A stretch of 64,000 bases of DNA. It comes from an uncultured Bacteroides sp. Its GTDB lineage: Bacteria > Bacteroidota > Bacteroidia > Bacteroidales > Bacteroidaceae. Every line of letters begins with the position of its first letter. Position 1 is the stretch's first letter. The stretch is from NCBI GenBank assembly GCA_900755095.1, contig CAAEFE010000115.1, positions 1 through 64,000 of the forward strand, given 5' to 3'. A program made the translations under genes and the position numbers. The notes under the pieces were generated by a model, which saw nothing but the letters and a program-made list of their open reading frames with translations, was not told where the DNA came from and searched no databases. Positions 8,598-16,605 of this stretch are shown piece by piece.

Positions 8598-11153
8598 CTA
8601 TTTCGTTTCTGCAACTGTAGAATACGTCACGCTCCCTAGCTTCCCGTCATTACTCAGTGTCTCAGCTTGAATAATCAATGGCGTGGAATACTGATTATTG
8701 TAACATTCGATCACTGCCTTACCATTCTCATCCGTCTGCACAGTCGGATTCCAGTAAAGAGTTCGTCTTTTGTCTGCTTTATCTATGTATAATTCTTTAT
8801 CTATATAAGCAGGAGAATAATACTCTAATGCCGGTGTATATCCCTGCATAACAGTCTGCCGGGTACCAAGAGCTGCAGTCTCGTGTTTATTCAGAACATC
8901 ATGTTTGGGCAATGGAATGAGGTAGAAAATACTATATTTGTCCAGTTCCGATACATCTACATCATTGGAATTAGACATTTTGGTATTCTGGATAATTTCA
9001 TCATCTACTCCTCCTGTGCCTTTACTGATGATAATAGAAGCCAAACCGTCTATTTCAGTCAGCATCATGTTTACTTCTGTTGACGATAGAATTTTGTTAT
9101 CCATAATATAACAGATCGGTTTCTGGCGGTAAGTACAGTTATCATTGGAACGGTCCCAGTAAAAGAGTGGATTTAATTTTTCCATCACTTCCGGGATAGT
9201 GGTGACAACTTTGCCATTATCGCGAAGCTGATCGACAGCCTGGCGTATATCATAGTAGGCATCAATACTTTGCTCATTAATTTTAGTCGCCATATTCGTA
9301 CTTTGACGGCGCCGCTTACTTTTGATTTCAACTTCGTCCAAAAGATAAAGCCCGTCTACCCGACGGATGGAATCTATATATAAAGAGTCGAATTTTTCAG
9401 CTTCCTGTTGCCAGTGGGCAATGTTGCTCCACTCCGGATGCAACTCTCTGTAACCGTATGCACGCGTAGCAGGCGAGAAATGCCGGTCGATGAGAATAGA
9501 AGCGTCCTTATTTCGTTCTTTTCCCACTTTGCGAGTCTGGATCACAGCTTCCATTGATCCCTCGAAATCTTCCAGCGGAATGCTGAAATGTCCGTTCTCA
9601 TCCGTAACGGTCTGACCGGTAATAATCTCTGCATCTCTCTTCACCATTACGCTGAGAGCTATATCCTTCAGCTTGTTTTTGAGAATCGTAGATTTGACTT
9701 GTCCATAAAGTACCAGTTGGCTTTCTGGCAACTGAAGTGGGGTGAATGGGCTGATACCGATCTGTTGTGTCATATCATATTTACGCCATCCGTGTACCAT
9801 TAACAGTATATCCAGTTCCTTCTGTTTCCGGAGAGAACTCTCTGTGAAGTAGTAGCCGGGTTGATGAATGTAGCCTTTCAAGTCCGATGTAAGTAGAAGG
9901 TCGGTGAAGATATTGTTATCATATTCCATATAATCAGAGCGGACGGCGTCACGGATACTGACTGATAATTTGCCGGGTATCGGTTCTCCTATGGCGTTGT
10001 TCAACTGCAGTTCGCAGCGGATGGGAGCATAAGGAGCGTAAATCTCTTTTAAACCTTTGGGCGAGATTTGTAAAGGAGCCCGTGGAGAAGCAAAGATAAA
10101 GCGGTCGCATAAAGTATTTCCGGCACGATTGAGCAGACTGATTTGTAAGACTCCTGCCGGTAACTTGCGCGACAATACTGTAAATTGCTGAGGCTTATTT
10201 GCCTGACAGTGGATAAGCTGATAGGCATGGGGACGTCCCTGATGGCTTATAAAAACGGCTAATGTATCCTGCGGGGTCGCTGCATTACATGATACCGTCA
10301 CAGAAATAGCCCCTGCATTATTGCCTACTTTCAGAATATACCCGCTTGGCAGTGCTTTAGGGAGGGTAAATTCATACTGTTTTCCTTGAAAGTTTACTTT
10401 AGCGATTGCCGGCAGAGCAGAAGGCGTATACTCAAAAGCTCCCATTCCATCGTGTAAAGTTTCAAAAGACGTGATTTCTTGCCCTTCTTTGGTATAAAGT
10501 GTGCCTGATAATTGAATATTTCCTTCATTTTTGCTTTCTGCTTTGAAAGCAACCTGCGAAGTTACCCCTTCGACTAACTGTCCTCCTTCCGGAAAGAAAC
10601 GCAGACTCAGCTTCTCTCTTGTTTCTTCCGGCCTTTTCTCCATAGACGGACTCAACTCATAGGTGCTGATACTACGCTCCAACTGGTCGCTATGAGAAAG
10701 CTGATAGACAGGGAAAGTACGTGAAAAGTACTGCGGATCACTGAATGCAAGCATCCAGCGGGTGTAAGCACGTACTTCGTAATAACCGGATAGCATTGAC
10801 TGGGGGAGTACAAACTGCCCGTTGCCTTCTCCTTGTGATAGTTTAATGATCTGTTTATCAGTAACGTGCCCTGCCTGATCTACCAGTTCCACATACAAAG
10901 GACGGCTGATTGAACTGAAAACTTGTTTTTCGGCAAGAGTGACATATGCTTTGAACCATATCGTGTCGCCCACATAATAGCTTGTATTATCAAAATGCAG
11001 ATATGCTTTTTCACGCGGATAGTTATCGGCAAAAGTTTGAGCTTGATTCATGTACTGTTCGAATATCACTTTAGCGGGTGGATTTTCTCCACGTGCAGAT
11101 ATTGCTAAAAGTCCGCATACTGAGAGTAAAAATAATAACGGTTTGTTTTTCAT
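8598..11153 (-). CDS. Secreted MG2-like / TonB-plug-like large protein of unknown role
   Basis: An 851-residue exported protein beginning with a signal peptide (MKNKPLLFLLSVCGLLAISARG). Residues ~45-160 resemble the MG2 domain of alpha-2-macroglobulin-type proteins (KAYLHFDNTSYYVGDTIWFK, LYVELVDQAG, LPQSMLSGYYEVRAYTRWM). Middle parts are predicted beta-sandwich domains (SVSIRDAVRSDYMEYDNNI; VYGQV-like segment with TDENGHFSIPLEDF). Near residue 600 is LYLLDEVEIKSKRRR, followed by a plug-like part (PICYIMDNKILSSTEVNMM, IDGLASIIISKGTGG), and the end resembles MG-type domains again. This architecture is common in Bacteroidetes, with no established function known to me. It is transcribed alone, convergent with the left PUL and divergent from the TPR gene. 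Confidence 0.75.
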   Translation of the reverse strand: MKNKPLLFLLSVCGLLAISARGENPPAKVIFEQYMNQAQTFADNYPREKAYLHFDNTSYYVGDTIWFKAYVTLAEKQVFSSISRPLYVELVDQAGHVTDKQIIKLSQGEGNGQFVLPQSMLSGYYEVRAYTRWMLAFSDPQYFSRTFPVYQLSHSDQLERSISTYELSPSMEKRPEETREKLSLRFFPEGGQLVEGVTSQVAFKAESKNEGNIQLSGTLYTKEGQEITSFETLHDGMGAFEYTPSALPAIAKVNFQGKQYEFTLPKALPSGYILKVGNNAGAISVTVSCNAATPQDTLAVFISHQGRPHAYQLIHCQANKPQQFTVLSRKLPAGVLQISLLNRAGNTLCDRFIFASPRAPLQISPKGLKEIYAPYAPIRCELQLNNAIGEPIPGKLSVSIRDAVRSDYMEYDNNIFTDLLLTSDLKGYIHQPGYYFTESSLRKQKELDILLMVHGWRKYDMTQQIGISPFTPLQLPESQLVLYGQVKSTILKNKLKDIALSVMVKRDAEIITGQTVTDENGHFSIPLEDFEGSMEAVIQTRKVGKERNKDASILIDRHFSPATRAYGYRELHPEWSNIAHWQQEAEKFDSLYIDSIRRVDGLYLLDEVEIKSKRRRQSTNMATKINEQSIDAYYDIRQAVDQLRDNGKVVTTIPEVMEKLNPLFYWDRSNDNCTYRQKPICYIMDNKILSSTEVNMMLTEIDGLASIIISKGTGGVDDEIIQNTKMSNSNDVDVSELDKYSIFYLIPLPKHDVLNKHETAALGTRQTVMQGYTPALEYYSPAYIDKELYIDKADKRRTLYWNPTVQTDENGKAVIECYNNQYSTPLIIQAETLSNDGKLGSVTYSTVAETK

Positions 11154-11505
11154 ATTAGTGCTGTCTATTTTTAGTTGTCTATTTTATTGTATGATTTTTA
11201 TGTTCAGCACTTTCTCTGTGCTATTTTAGTATCATGTGAACTACTACAAAGATAGCGGTTTCGATGAATAAAGAAGGAAAAAAAACGTTCAATCTAAGAA
11301 AGAAACTGTTCATTACTCTATAAATACTAATCGGATTGCTGTTTCATGTTGATAATTCTTTTTATCAAAATTCGTTTGTACTGAATGAGAAAGGCTGCCT
11401 TATTTTTATTGTTGAATAGATTTTATCATTTTTTGAATAGAAAATGTTCGTGTTTCTATTGTTTTTTGTCGTTCTTTGGGTATCACATTAAACAAAATCT
11501 AATCA
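11154..11505. other. Divergent intergenic region between the MG2-like gene and the TPR gene
   Basis: A 352-bp AT-rich stretch between divergent genes. It contains a minus-strand TAnnTTTG box (11247-11254) for the left gene. I see no equally clear box for the right gene, no RNA gene and no strong hairpin. Confidence 0.5.
11247..11254 (-). promoter_or_regulatory. Putative Bacteroides -7 box (TATCTTTG)
   Basis: On the minus strand this reads TATCTTTG, an exact match to the Bacteroides housekeeping -7 consensus TAnnTTTG, about 94 nt before the MG2-like gene. No clean TTTG is found at the usual ~20-nt distance upstream, so only the -7 half is supported. Confidence 0.45.
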
Positions 11506-12117
11506 ATGATAATAAATAGAATTATGAGAACACTTATTATTTTGCTTTTATGCACGAACACGAGTTTTGCGATAGCTCAGATTTCTCCCAAAGCAGTTGA
11601 GAAGAATAACCAATCTGTGAAAACTGCGGGTTTCTTTAATGATTCCGATTCTTTAAATAAGGCTATTCATCTTTCAGATGAGGCGATAGCTTTGGAGCCT
11701 TCATACAAACTGGCATATGCAAATAAGATTAAATACTTAATGGCGTTGGGACAGAAGGAGAAAGCACTGCAAACCAAGTTGCAAATGGAGAAATTCTCTC
11801 CGGATGATCCTTACTATATTTTAGGTAAGGGAATGATGCTGGAAGAGAATGCTAAAAAGAGCCTGGCTATGGATACTTACAAACAAGCTGCCTCTCTTTT
11901 CGAAAAACGCTTGAAGGAGAAACCAACTGAAGCAGACCTGATGAATTATGTATTCGTACTCTTTTTGAGGGATAACAAAAATTATTCTTTGGATGAAATC
12001 GAAAAGGAGTATCCCCAAATCTTCAGTCCAGCAATAAGACAACACACGAAAAAGTTGATAGATGAACTTAGCAATAAAAGAGAGGATGTAATTCATGAGA
12101 TGCTGGGTGGTAAATGA
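11506..12117 (+). CDS. Exported TPR-like protein
   Basis: A 203-residue protein with a signal peptide; the Met at 11524 (MRTLIILLLCTNTSFAIAQ) may be the true start, as it gives the more compact signal. Residues ~45-150 show paired helices typical of tetratricopeptide repeats (LNKAIHLSDEAIALEPSYKL, ALQTKLQMEKFSPDDPYYIL, YKQAASLFEKRLKEKPTEAD). TPR units mediate protein-protein contacts; the partner is unknown. Likely periplasmic. It is followed by a long intergenic region and is probably monocistronic. Confidence 0.65.
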   Translation: MIINRIMRTLIILLLCTNTSFAIAQISPKAVEKNNQSVKTAGFFNDSDSLNKAIHLSDEAIALEPSYKLAYANKIKYLMALGQKEKALQTKLQMEKFSPDDPYYILGKGMMLEENAKKSLAMDTYKQAASLFEKRLKEKPTEADLMNYVFVLFLRDNKNYSLDEIEKEYPQIFSPAIRQHTKKLIDELSNKREDVIHEMLGGK

Positions 12118-12226
12118 AAACATAGGGATGACTGTTGTTTCTGGTCGTTTCCCGTTTGGGAACCGTGGTTTCACCTATGAATACTTACTGTCTCTTGTAG
12201 AAACAGAAATTATCGGGCTATTTATG

Positions 12227-12279
12227 TGTTGCAGATAAAGTATCTGCAACATATCTGCAACAGGTATCTGCAACGCTGC
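12227..12279. repeat. Hairpin plus direct copies of ATCTGCAAC
   Basis: TGTTGCAGATA (12227-12237) and TATCTGCAACA (12241-12251) form a perfect 11-bp stem with a 3-nt loop. Two further direct copies of ATCTGCAAC follow at 12253 and 12266, then GCTGCAAG, and an inverted GTTGCAGAT at about 12314. The copies could be regulator half-sites or alternative RNA stems; sequence alone cannot decide. Confidence 0.55.
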
Positions 12280-12310
12280 AAGTAGATGATAATCAATACA
12301 CTATTTCGAT

Positions 12311-12343
12311 TTTGTTGCAGATGGCAGATGTTTTTTACTTTTG
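12311..12343 (+). promoter_or_regulatory. Putative Bacteroides promoter, TTTG-N21-TACTTTTG
   Basis: TTTG at 12311-12314 and TACTTTTG at 12336-12343 match the -33 (TTTG) and -7 (TAnnTTTG) elements with near-canonical spacing of 21 nt. Transcription would begin near 12350 and give the gene at 12669 an unusually long leader of ~320 nt containing the 22-bp repeat array. Confidence 0.5.
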
Positions 12344-12460
12344 CAAACTTTTGTGTAGTGCAGGATGCATGCAAGTTTTGCTCCGTTTTTTGGGGTCAAG
12401 GTGTATAATGTAAAAGGCAGGGATAGGTACTTTCAAGGCTTGAAAGGTAAGTGCTGTAAC

Positions 12461-12614
12461 AATGCTTGTTATATTGCGTCCCAAGCATTGATAGCTATCA
12501 TAACAAGCATTGTTATTTGATTTCTCAGCTGTTAATAGTTGATTCCTCAGGTATTAACGGCTGTCGCGTTGGATATTAATACTTGTCAACTCAGTTGTTA
12601 ATGCCTGACACGCC
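12461..12614. repeat. Seven tandem degenerate 22-bp repeats
   Basis: Seven consecutive units, each exactly 22 bp, start at 12461, 12483, 12505, 12527, 12549, 12571 and 12593. Shared positions are TT at unit positions 6-7, a T at 9 or 10 and usually TG around 14-15; units 2-4 and 6-7 begin AAG, AG or GG and several end in CTC. Adjacent parts include a perfect 16-bp inverted repeat (12457-12472 / 12500-12515). Units are too divergent, and spacers absent, for a CRISPR. The same period recurs at 53527 and 61040 with different sequences. Confidence 0.7.
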
Positions 12615-12668
12615 GATGTGGAAAAGATTAATGTGTTGCTATAATTTGATTTTAAAACTAATATTCAT

Positions 12669-13433
12669 ATGAAGTATTATTTTATTTTTTTGTTTCAGCT
12701 TATTGTGCTTTCTTCCTATGGGCAGAAGAATAAGGAAGCTGAGATAGATTCACTGGAATCGGAAATGATGAATTTTTTTCAAGCAACGTTGGAAAGAAAT
12801 TATGGTCGAAAAGATGCTCTTGACTTATTGGTAAAGGGCTTGGAACGATATCACTTCAACTATCTGTTGGATGTAGACAAAGCTCGGCTGAAACAGATTA
12901 ATGAAAAACTATATGCGGGTGGTTTACTTCATTCCTATTTTGTTGATGGAGCTATTCTGAATGATTCTTGCACGCTGTTTGTTCCGGATGGTGTTTCTCC
13001 GTCAGAATATCGTCAGTCTGATGCTTATCAACAAGCATCCAAGAATCAGCAGGAGCATGGTGGCTCTCTTAGCCTTGTTGCCGATTCACTACAATATGCG
13101 TATATGAAAGCTCAGGTTGAGTATATAATATTGCCGTTTAAGAAACGGTTGGATGGCTTCACATATTGGCAAAGAGAATTGGAACCGGCCATTCATCCGG
13201 CCTTGAAAGCGTATGTCAAAGCGGAAAATGCGACAGGAGGAGTTTCTTCGGTTATGATATTTTGGGAAATTGCCAGGAACACGGATCATTTTTGCAGTGA
13301 TTTTAAAACAGATCGTGATGTGCGAATGTTCCTGACGCTTTATTTCTGGAAATATTTGTGTTATTTTGCAAATATAGATTTTTATACCGGTCAGGATAAA
13401 ACTGAAGAGATTCTGAAGGGGGAGGCTGATTAG
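12669..13433 (+). CDS. Exported protein of unknown family
   Basis: A 254-residue protein with a signal peptide (MKYYFIFLFQLIVLSSYGQ), so probably periplasmic or outer-membrane associated. I do not recognise a family. The sequence is mostly helical with tryptophan and tyrosine-rich blocks (YFVDGAILNDSCTLFVPDG, FKKRLDGFTYWQRELEPAI, MFLTLYFWKYLCYFANIDFY). The neighbour 44 bp downstream is a small lipoprotein on the same strand, so the two are likely co-transcribed. The preceding leader carries the 22-bp repeat array. Confidence 0.65.
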   Translation: MKYYFIFLFQLIVLSSYGQKNKEAEIDSLESEMMNFFQATLERNYGRKDALDLLVKGLERYHFNYLLDVDKARLKQINEKLYAGGLLHSYFVDGAILNDSCTLFVPDGVSPSEYRQSDAYQQASKNQQEHGGSLSLVADSLQYAYMKAQVEYIILPFKKRLDGFTYWQRELEPAIHPALKAYVKAENATGGVSSVMIFWEIARNTDHFCSDFKTDRDVRMFLTLYFWKYLCYFANIDFYTGQDKTEEILKGEAD

Positions 13434-13477
13434 TTTGGAAATCTGATTATTAGTTTAAAACAAGAACCATTAATGTT

Positions 13478-13981
13478 ATGAAATTGAGAATTGTACATTT
13501 GTTATTATTGCAGTCCGTAATGCTTCTTCTTTCCTGTTCCAATCAGAGCCGGAAGAATATGGATACATCGGCAGAACCAGCTGACGTACAGGCGAATGTG
13601 TCGGACAGTAGTAGAATTGAACAAGAAGCCATCGGCATGATTGAAGACTTTTATGAGGCTTATGCTGCCAGTTTCATGTCCACCGGTAAAGAAGCTCTCG
13701 CACTTGGGGATTCAATTAAGCAAAAGTTTCTGACCAAAGAGCTGATAGAGAAAGTTGATAGGCTGATAGAGGCGACAGATGCCGATCCGATCATTCGTGC
13801 GCAAGATTTAGGTGAAAATGACATGAAAACATTGTCGGTGAAACATCTGAATGATAATTGGTATGAGGTTAACTATACTTCGGCTAAAGGCAGCCAGTAT
13901 GAACGTGCCGTGAGTATCCCGGTCAGAGTGGTTAACGTTGACGGACAATATCTGATTGATGATATAACTCCGGAAAACTGA
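13478..13981 (+). CDS. Small DUF3828-like lipoprotein
   Basis: A 167-residue lipoprotein; the lipobox is LLLSC with Cys near residue 20, followed by SNQSRK, which lacks acidic residues and so predicts retention facing the periplasm. The body (IEDFYEAYAASFM, QKFLTKELIEKVDRLIE, NDNWYEVNYTSAKG, VRVVNVDGQYLIDDITPEN) matches the pattern of DUF3828-like proteins: N-terminal helices followed by a small beta sheet. The molecular role is unknown. Ends just before a terminator shared with the convergent gene. Confidence 0.65.
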   Translation: MKLRIVHLLLLQSVMLLLSCSNQSRKNMDTSAEPADVQANVSDSSRIEQEAIGMIEDFYEAYAASFMSTGKEALALGDSIKQKFLTKELIEKVDRLIEATDADPIIRAQDLGENDMKTLSVKHLNDNWYEVNYTSAKGSQYERAVSIPVRVVNVDGQYLIDDITPEN

Positions 13982-14006
13982 TCGTATCATTAAATGATAT
14001 GAAAAA

Positions 14007-14050
14007 AGACAAACAGCATCTTTTACGCTAGGCAAAAGGGCTGTTTGTCT
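14007..14050. terminator. Bidirectional hairpin terminator
   Basis: AGACAAACAGC (14007-14017) pairs perfectly with 14040-14050 across a 22-nt loop. An A-run precedes it and a T-rich stretch follows, between two convergent genes, so it can terminate both. Confidence 0.7.
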
Positions 14051-14078
14051 ATATTCAACGAGGAAAAGAGTATTCGTT

Positions 14079-16592
14079 TTATTTCTGTTCTTTGACTTTT
14101 TCCATCAGTAGCTTCATGTAGTAGCCACCTACTACGGAACGTGCCTTGAAATTCATCATCTTTCCTGTATTCGTATCATGCCAGTCGCTGATAGGCACAC
14201 GGGAAGTTGTTTCGTTCGCATAAGTATAGATCGGGTCGATGAACTTTTGGAACGTAGCATCGTCTGGAGACATACAGGCACTCCATAGTACCCAGTCGGA
14301 TTTGGTATATTGTGCGCGGGAGTCCAATAGCAAACCATATTTATTTTGCTTGGTCAGATAGAAAGGAATTTCCGTATCAAATACTTTCTGCGGGAAAATG
14401 TTCATGTTAAACACTTTGTCCCATATCAGATTGTATTTCTGACTCCACGTTCCCGGTTTGTCAAATGCCAGTTTGTAGTGATCGCCGTCAAATGCCATCT
14501 TCTCCCATTCTATCGCCAGTCTTTTGGCGGTTTCGATGTATTTGTTCGCAGTTGTTTCTTTGCCCAGCATACGTGCCATTTCTCCGTATCCGGCGATTGC
14601 CATGATCGCTTTGGCGGAAAGATTGGCATTGTGTGCCAGATGTCCGGCAAAGTCATCTGTACAAAGTTGGTTTTCAGGGTCCAGACCGTTCTCAATCAGA
14701 TAGTTTGCCCATGTTGATAATGTTTCCCAGTATTTGGAAGCATAGTTGGCATTGCCTTCCATCATAGAGATGGCTGTAGTTACCAGAATCATGTTTCCGG
14801 CTTCTTCGATAGGCATATCTTCACCATAAAGTTGCCCGTTGGCTATTGGATAAGTTCCTAAGTCATGAGCGGGGTAAGGCTTGTTCCAGCGTCCGCTTTC
14901 GCTGTAGTAGAAGATAGAGTTGAGCATTCCCTTCATCAGTTCCGTGTTGTAAATAAGGTATAGTGGAGCGGATGGATAAGTTAGGTCTACTGTGTTGATG
15001 CAGCCGTTACTATGGTTCTCTTTGGATAAGAAAAGCAGGTTGCCTTCCTTGTCGGTAAGGAGTTTATGGGCGGTAATGGAGTGGCGGTAAGTCAATGCGA
15101 GTAGTTCGGCATATTTCCTGCCTCCGGCTTTTTCTGCATCAGCCATCAGTTGTTGGTCGAAGGCACGGCAACGTTTCATCAATGAGGGATAAGAAGCCTG
15201 CGCACGTTCGAAAGCATCAAAGATGCTGACTTGACCGTTGTGTTTCCAGTATGCCATGCGGCGTTCGTAGAAATATTCGATCGAGTAGATATCGTCGTAG
15301 CCTAACATCACATATCCGCTTTTCCCTTGATTGTCTACCTTGCCTAAGTTTTCGGTATAAGCCATAGCGGGCATGTCGCTTTCGCTGCGGGTAATGAAAT
15401 CCTGGGAGTTGGGTAATAGTTTGCCATTGGTGATGAAGGCTTGCTTCATGTCATAGTAGTTACCTATGCTTAAGTCCTTGTTGGGTGCGCTGTTGCTTCC
15501 CAGATAAGCATATCCCCAGTCGATGCGTACACCGTCTCCTTTACGTTTTACGTAAGGCTGGTCGATGGTACCTGCCTTGAGGTAATCCATCCCGTTTTTG
15601 CTGATCTTTTCTGAGATGGTTGGTTGTGACGGTTCGTGTACGGCAAGTTGCGGGGTTGTTTCGATATACACTTGCACATCATGTTGTTTCTTGTCGAGTG
15701 AACGTACCCGATAGGAGATGTAGTTGATAGGGGTCGAGATAAGATCAAGATCTTCCATCAGCAGAGGTGCTGTGAATACAAGATCCAGTTCTACCGGACC
15801 GCAGGTGAATGTATAGTAGGTCTGTGTCGGTAATACATCGACAGACTTCTGGATAGCAGCTTCCTTGAAGTTGCTGAGCTGTTTGTTCTCACGGAACAGG
15901 CCGAAATCAACGTATGCTCCGCCGGTTGTGTTGTGACAGTGTGCTGCAATAATGTTTGTTCCTTTACGGAGCTTGGCTTTAGCTGATGCGGATAGTTCGA
16001 TGGTAACATCGTCATTCCATGAATAGTCGGTTGCCACCAGTTTTTCTCCGTTCAGATAGAGTTCGAATACATCGTCGTGTGAATAACGTAAGTAGATAAT
16101 GTCGTTTGTCAGGTCTTGATCGAGGTTGAAACTACGGCGTACCCAGATGTCTTCGGTGTTCCACTCTGTACCGATGCGTTTCATGTCTTTGGTGCCGAAA
16201 GCGGCTTTGCCCTTGGTCCATCCGGAATCATCGAACTGGGGCTGTATCCAGTTGGCTGCCGGTTGGCTCATGGTGAACTTTGCTTCCCAACGTTCGGTGT
16301 TTGTCATCGGAAGGATTGTTTCGAGATTTAGCTTGTCCTTGCCCATGAAACGATATACTTTCCCGTCTACCCGAAGCGCACCCAGTAAAGGATGGGTGGC
16401 GGCTGTCCAGTGTTCGGTGTTCCCTTCGTTCAGTTCGTTGTAGGGAGACCAGATAGCGAGATAAGTATCGGAAGTGATCAGAGGTACGGACGGCGCGCGC
16501 AAAGCGATATCCTGACTCGTTTTAAACAGGTCAGTTGCCTGCACATTGCATGCGAGGCAAACTGACATGATTGTAGAGAATAGTTTATTCAT
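14079..16592 (-). CDS. DUF4965/DUF5127/DUF1793 (glutaminase-like) family protein
   Basis: An 837-residue exported protein with a signal peptide ending near NVQA. The N-terminal part (~20-260) carries a beta-sandwich sugar-binding-like insertion (WVRRSFNLDQDL, YLRYSHDDVFELYLNGEKL, LRKGTNIIAAHCHN). The DUF5127 region follows (YTFTCGPVELDLVFTAPLLM) and the C-terminal half is a helical barrel with DUF4965/DUF1793 blocks (HDLGTYPIANG, MPIEEAGNMI, DDFAGHLAHNANLSAKAI, NETTSRVPISDWHDT). Paralogues in this window lie at 2-493 and 40256-42733. The family takes its glutaminase name from a fungal enzyme; its repeated presence beside glycoside hydrolases suggests glycan processing here (inference). It sits 13 bp after the GH2 gene and is surely in its operon. 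Confidence 0.85.
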   Translation of the reverse strand: MNKLFSTIMSVCLACNVQATDLFKTSQDIALRAPSVPLITSDTYLAIWSPYNELNEGNTEHWTAATHPLLGALRVDGKVYRFMGKDKLNLETILPMTNTERWEAKFTMSQPAANWIQPQFDDSGWTKGKAAFGTKDMKRIGTEWNTEDIWVRRSFNLDQDLTNDIIYLRYSHDDVFELYLNGEKLVATDYSWNDDVTIELSASAKAKLRKGTNIIAAHCHNTTGGAYVDFGLFRENKQLSNFKEAAIQKSVDVLPTQTYYTFTCGPVELDLVFTAPLLMEDLDLISTPINYISYRVRSLDKKQHDVQVYIETTPQLAVHEPSQPTISEKISKNGMDYLKAGTIDQPYVKRKGDGVRIDWGYAYLGSNSAPNKDLSIGNYYDMKQAFITNGKLLPNSQDFITRSESDMPAMAYTENLGKVDNQGKSGYVMLGYDDIYSIEYFYERRMAYWKHNGQVSIFDAFERAQASYPSLMKRCRAFDQQLMADAEKAGGRKYAELLALTYRHSITAHKLLTDKEGNLLFLSKENHSNGCINTVDLTYPSAPLYLIYNTELMKGMLNSIFYYSESGRWNKPYPAHDLGTYPIANGQLYGEDMPIEEAGNMILVTTAISMMEGNANYASKYWETLSTWANYLIENGLDPENQLCTDDFAGHLAHNANLSAKAIMAIAGYGEMARMLGKETTANKYIETAKRLAIEWEKMAFDGDHYKLAFDKPGTWSQKYNLIWDKVFNMNIFPQKVFDTEIPFYLTKQNKYGLLLDSRAQYTKSDWVLWSACMSPDDATFQKFIDPIYTYANETTSRVPISDWHDTNTGKMMNFKARSVVGGYYMKLLMEKVKEQK

Positions 16593-16605
16593 TAATATGA
16601 AACTT

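Larger units (their letters stand above)
12118..12668. other. Repeat-rich 551-bp intergenic region
   Basis: No convincing ORF. It contains, in order, a hairpin cluster built on ATCTGCAAC words (12227-12335), a good promoter match (12311-12343), a perfect 16-bp inverted repeat (12457-12472 / 12500-12515) and seven degenerate 22-bp direct repeats (12461-12614). The parts are listed separately. Confidence 0.6.

Noticed and set aside
12150..12175. Hairpin around TTCCC-GTTT-GGGAA after the TPR gene as a terminator
   Set aside because: The stem is only 5 bp and no T-run follows.
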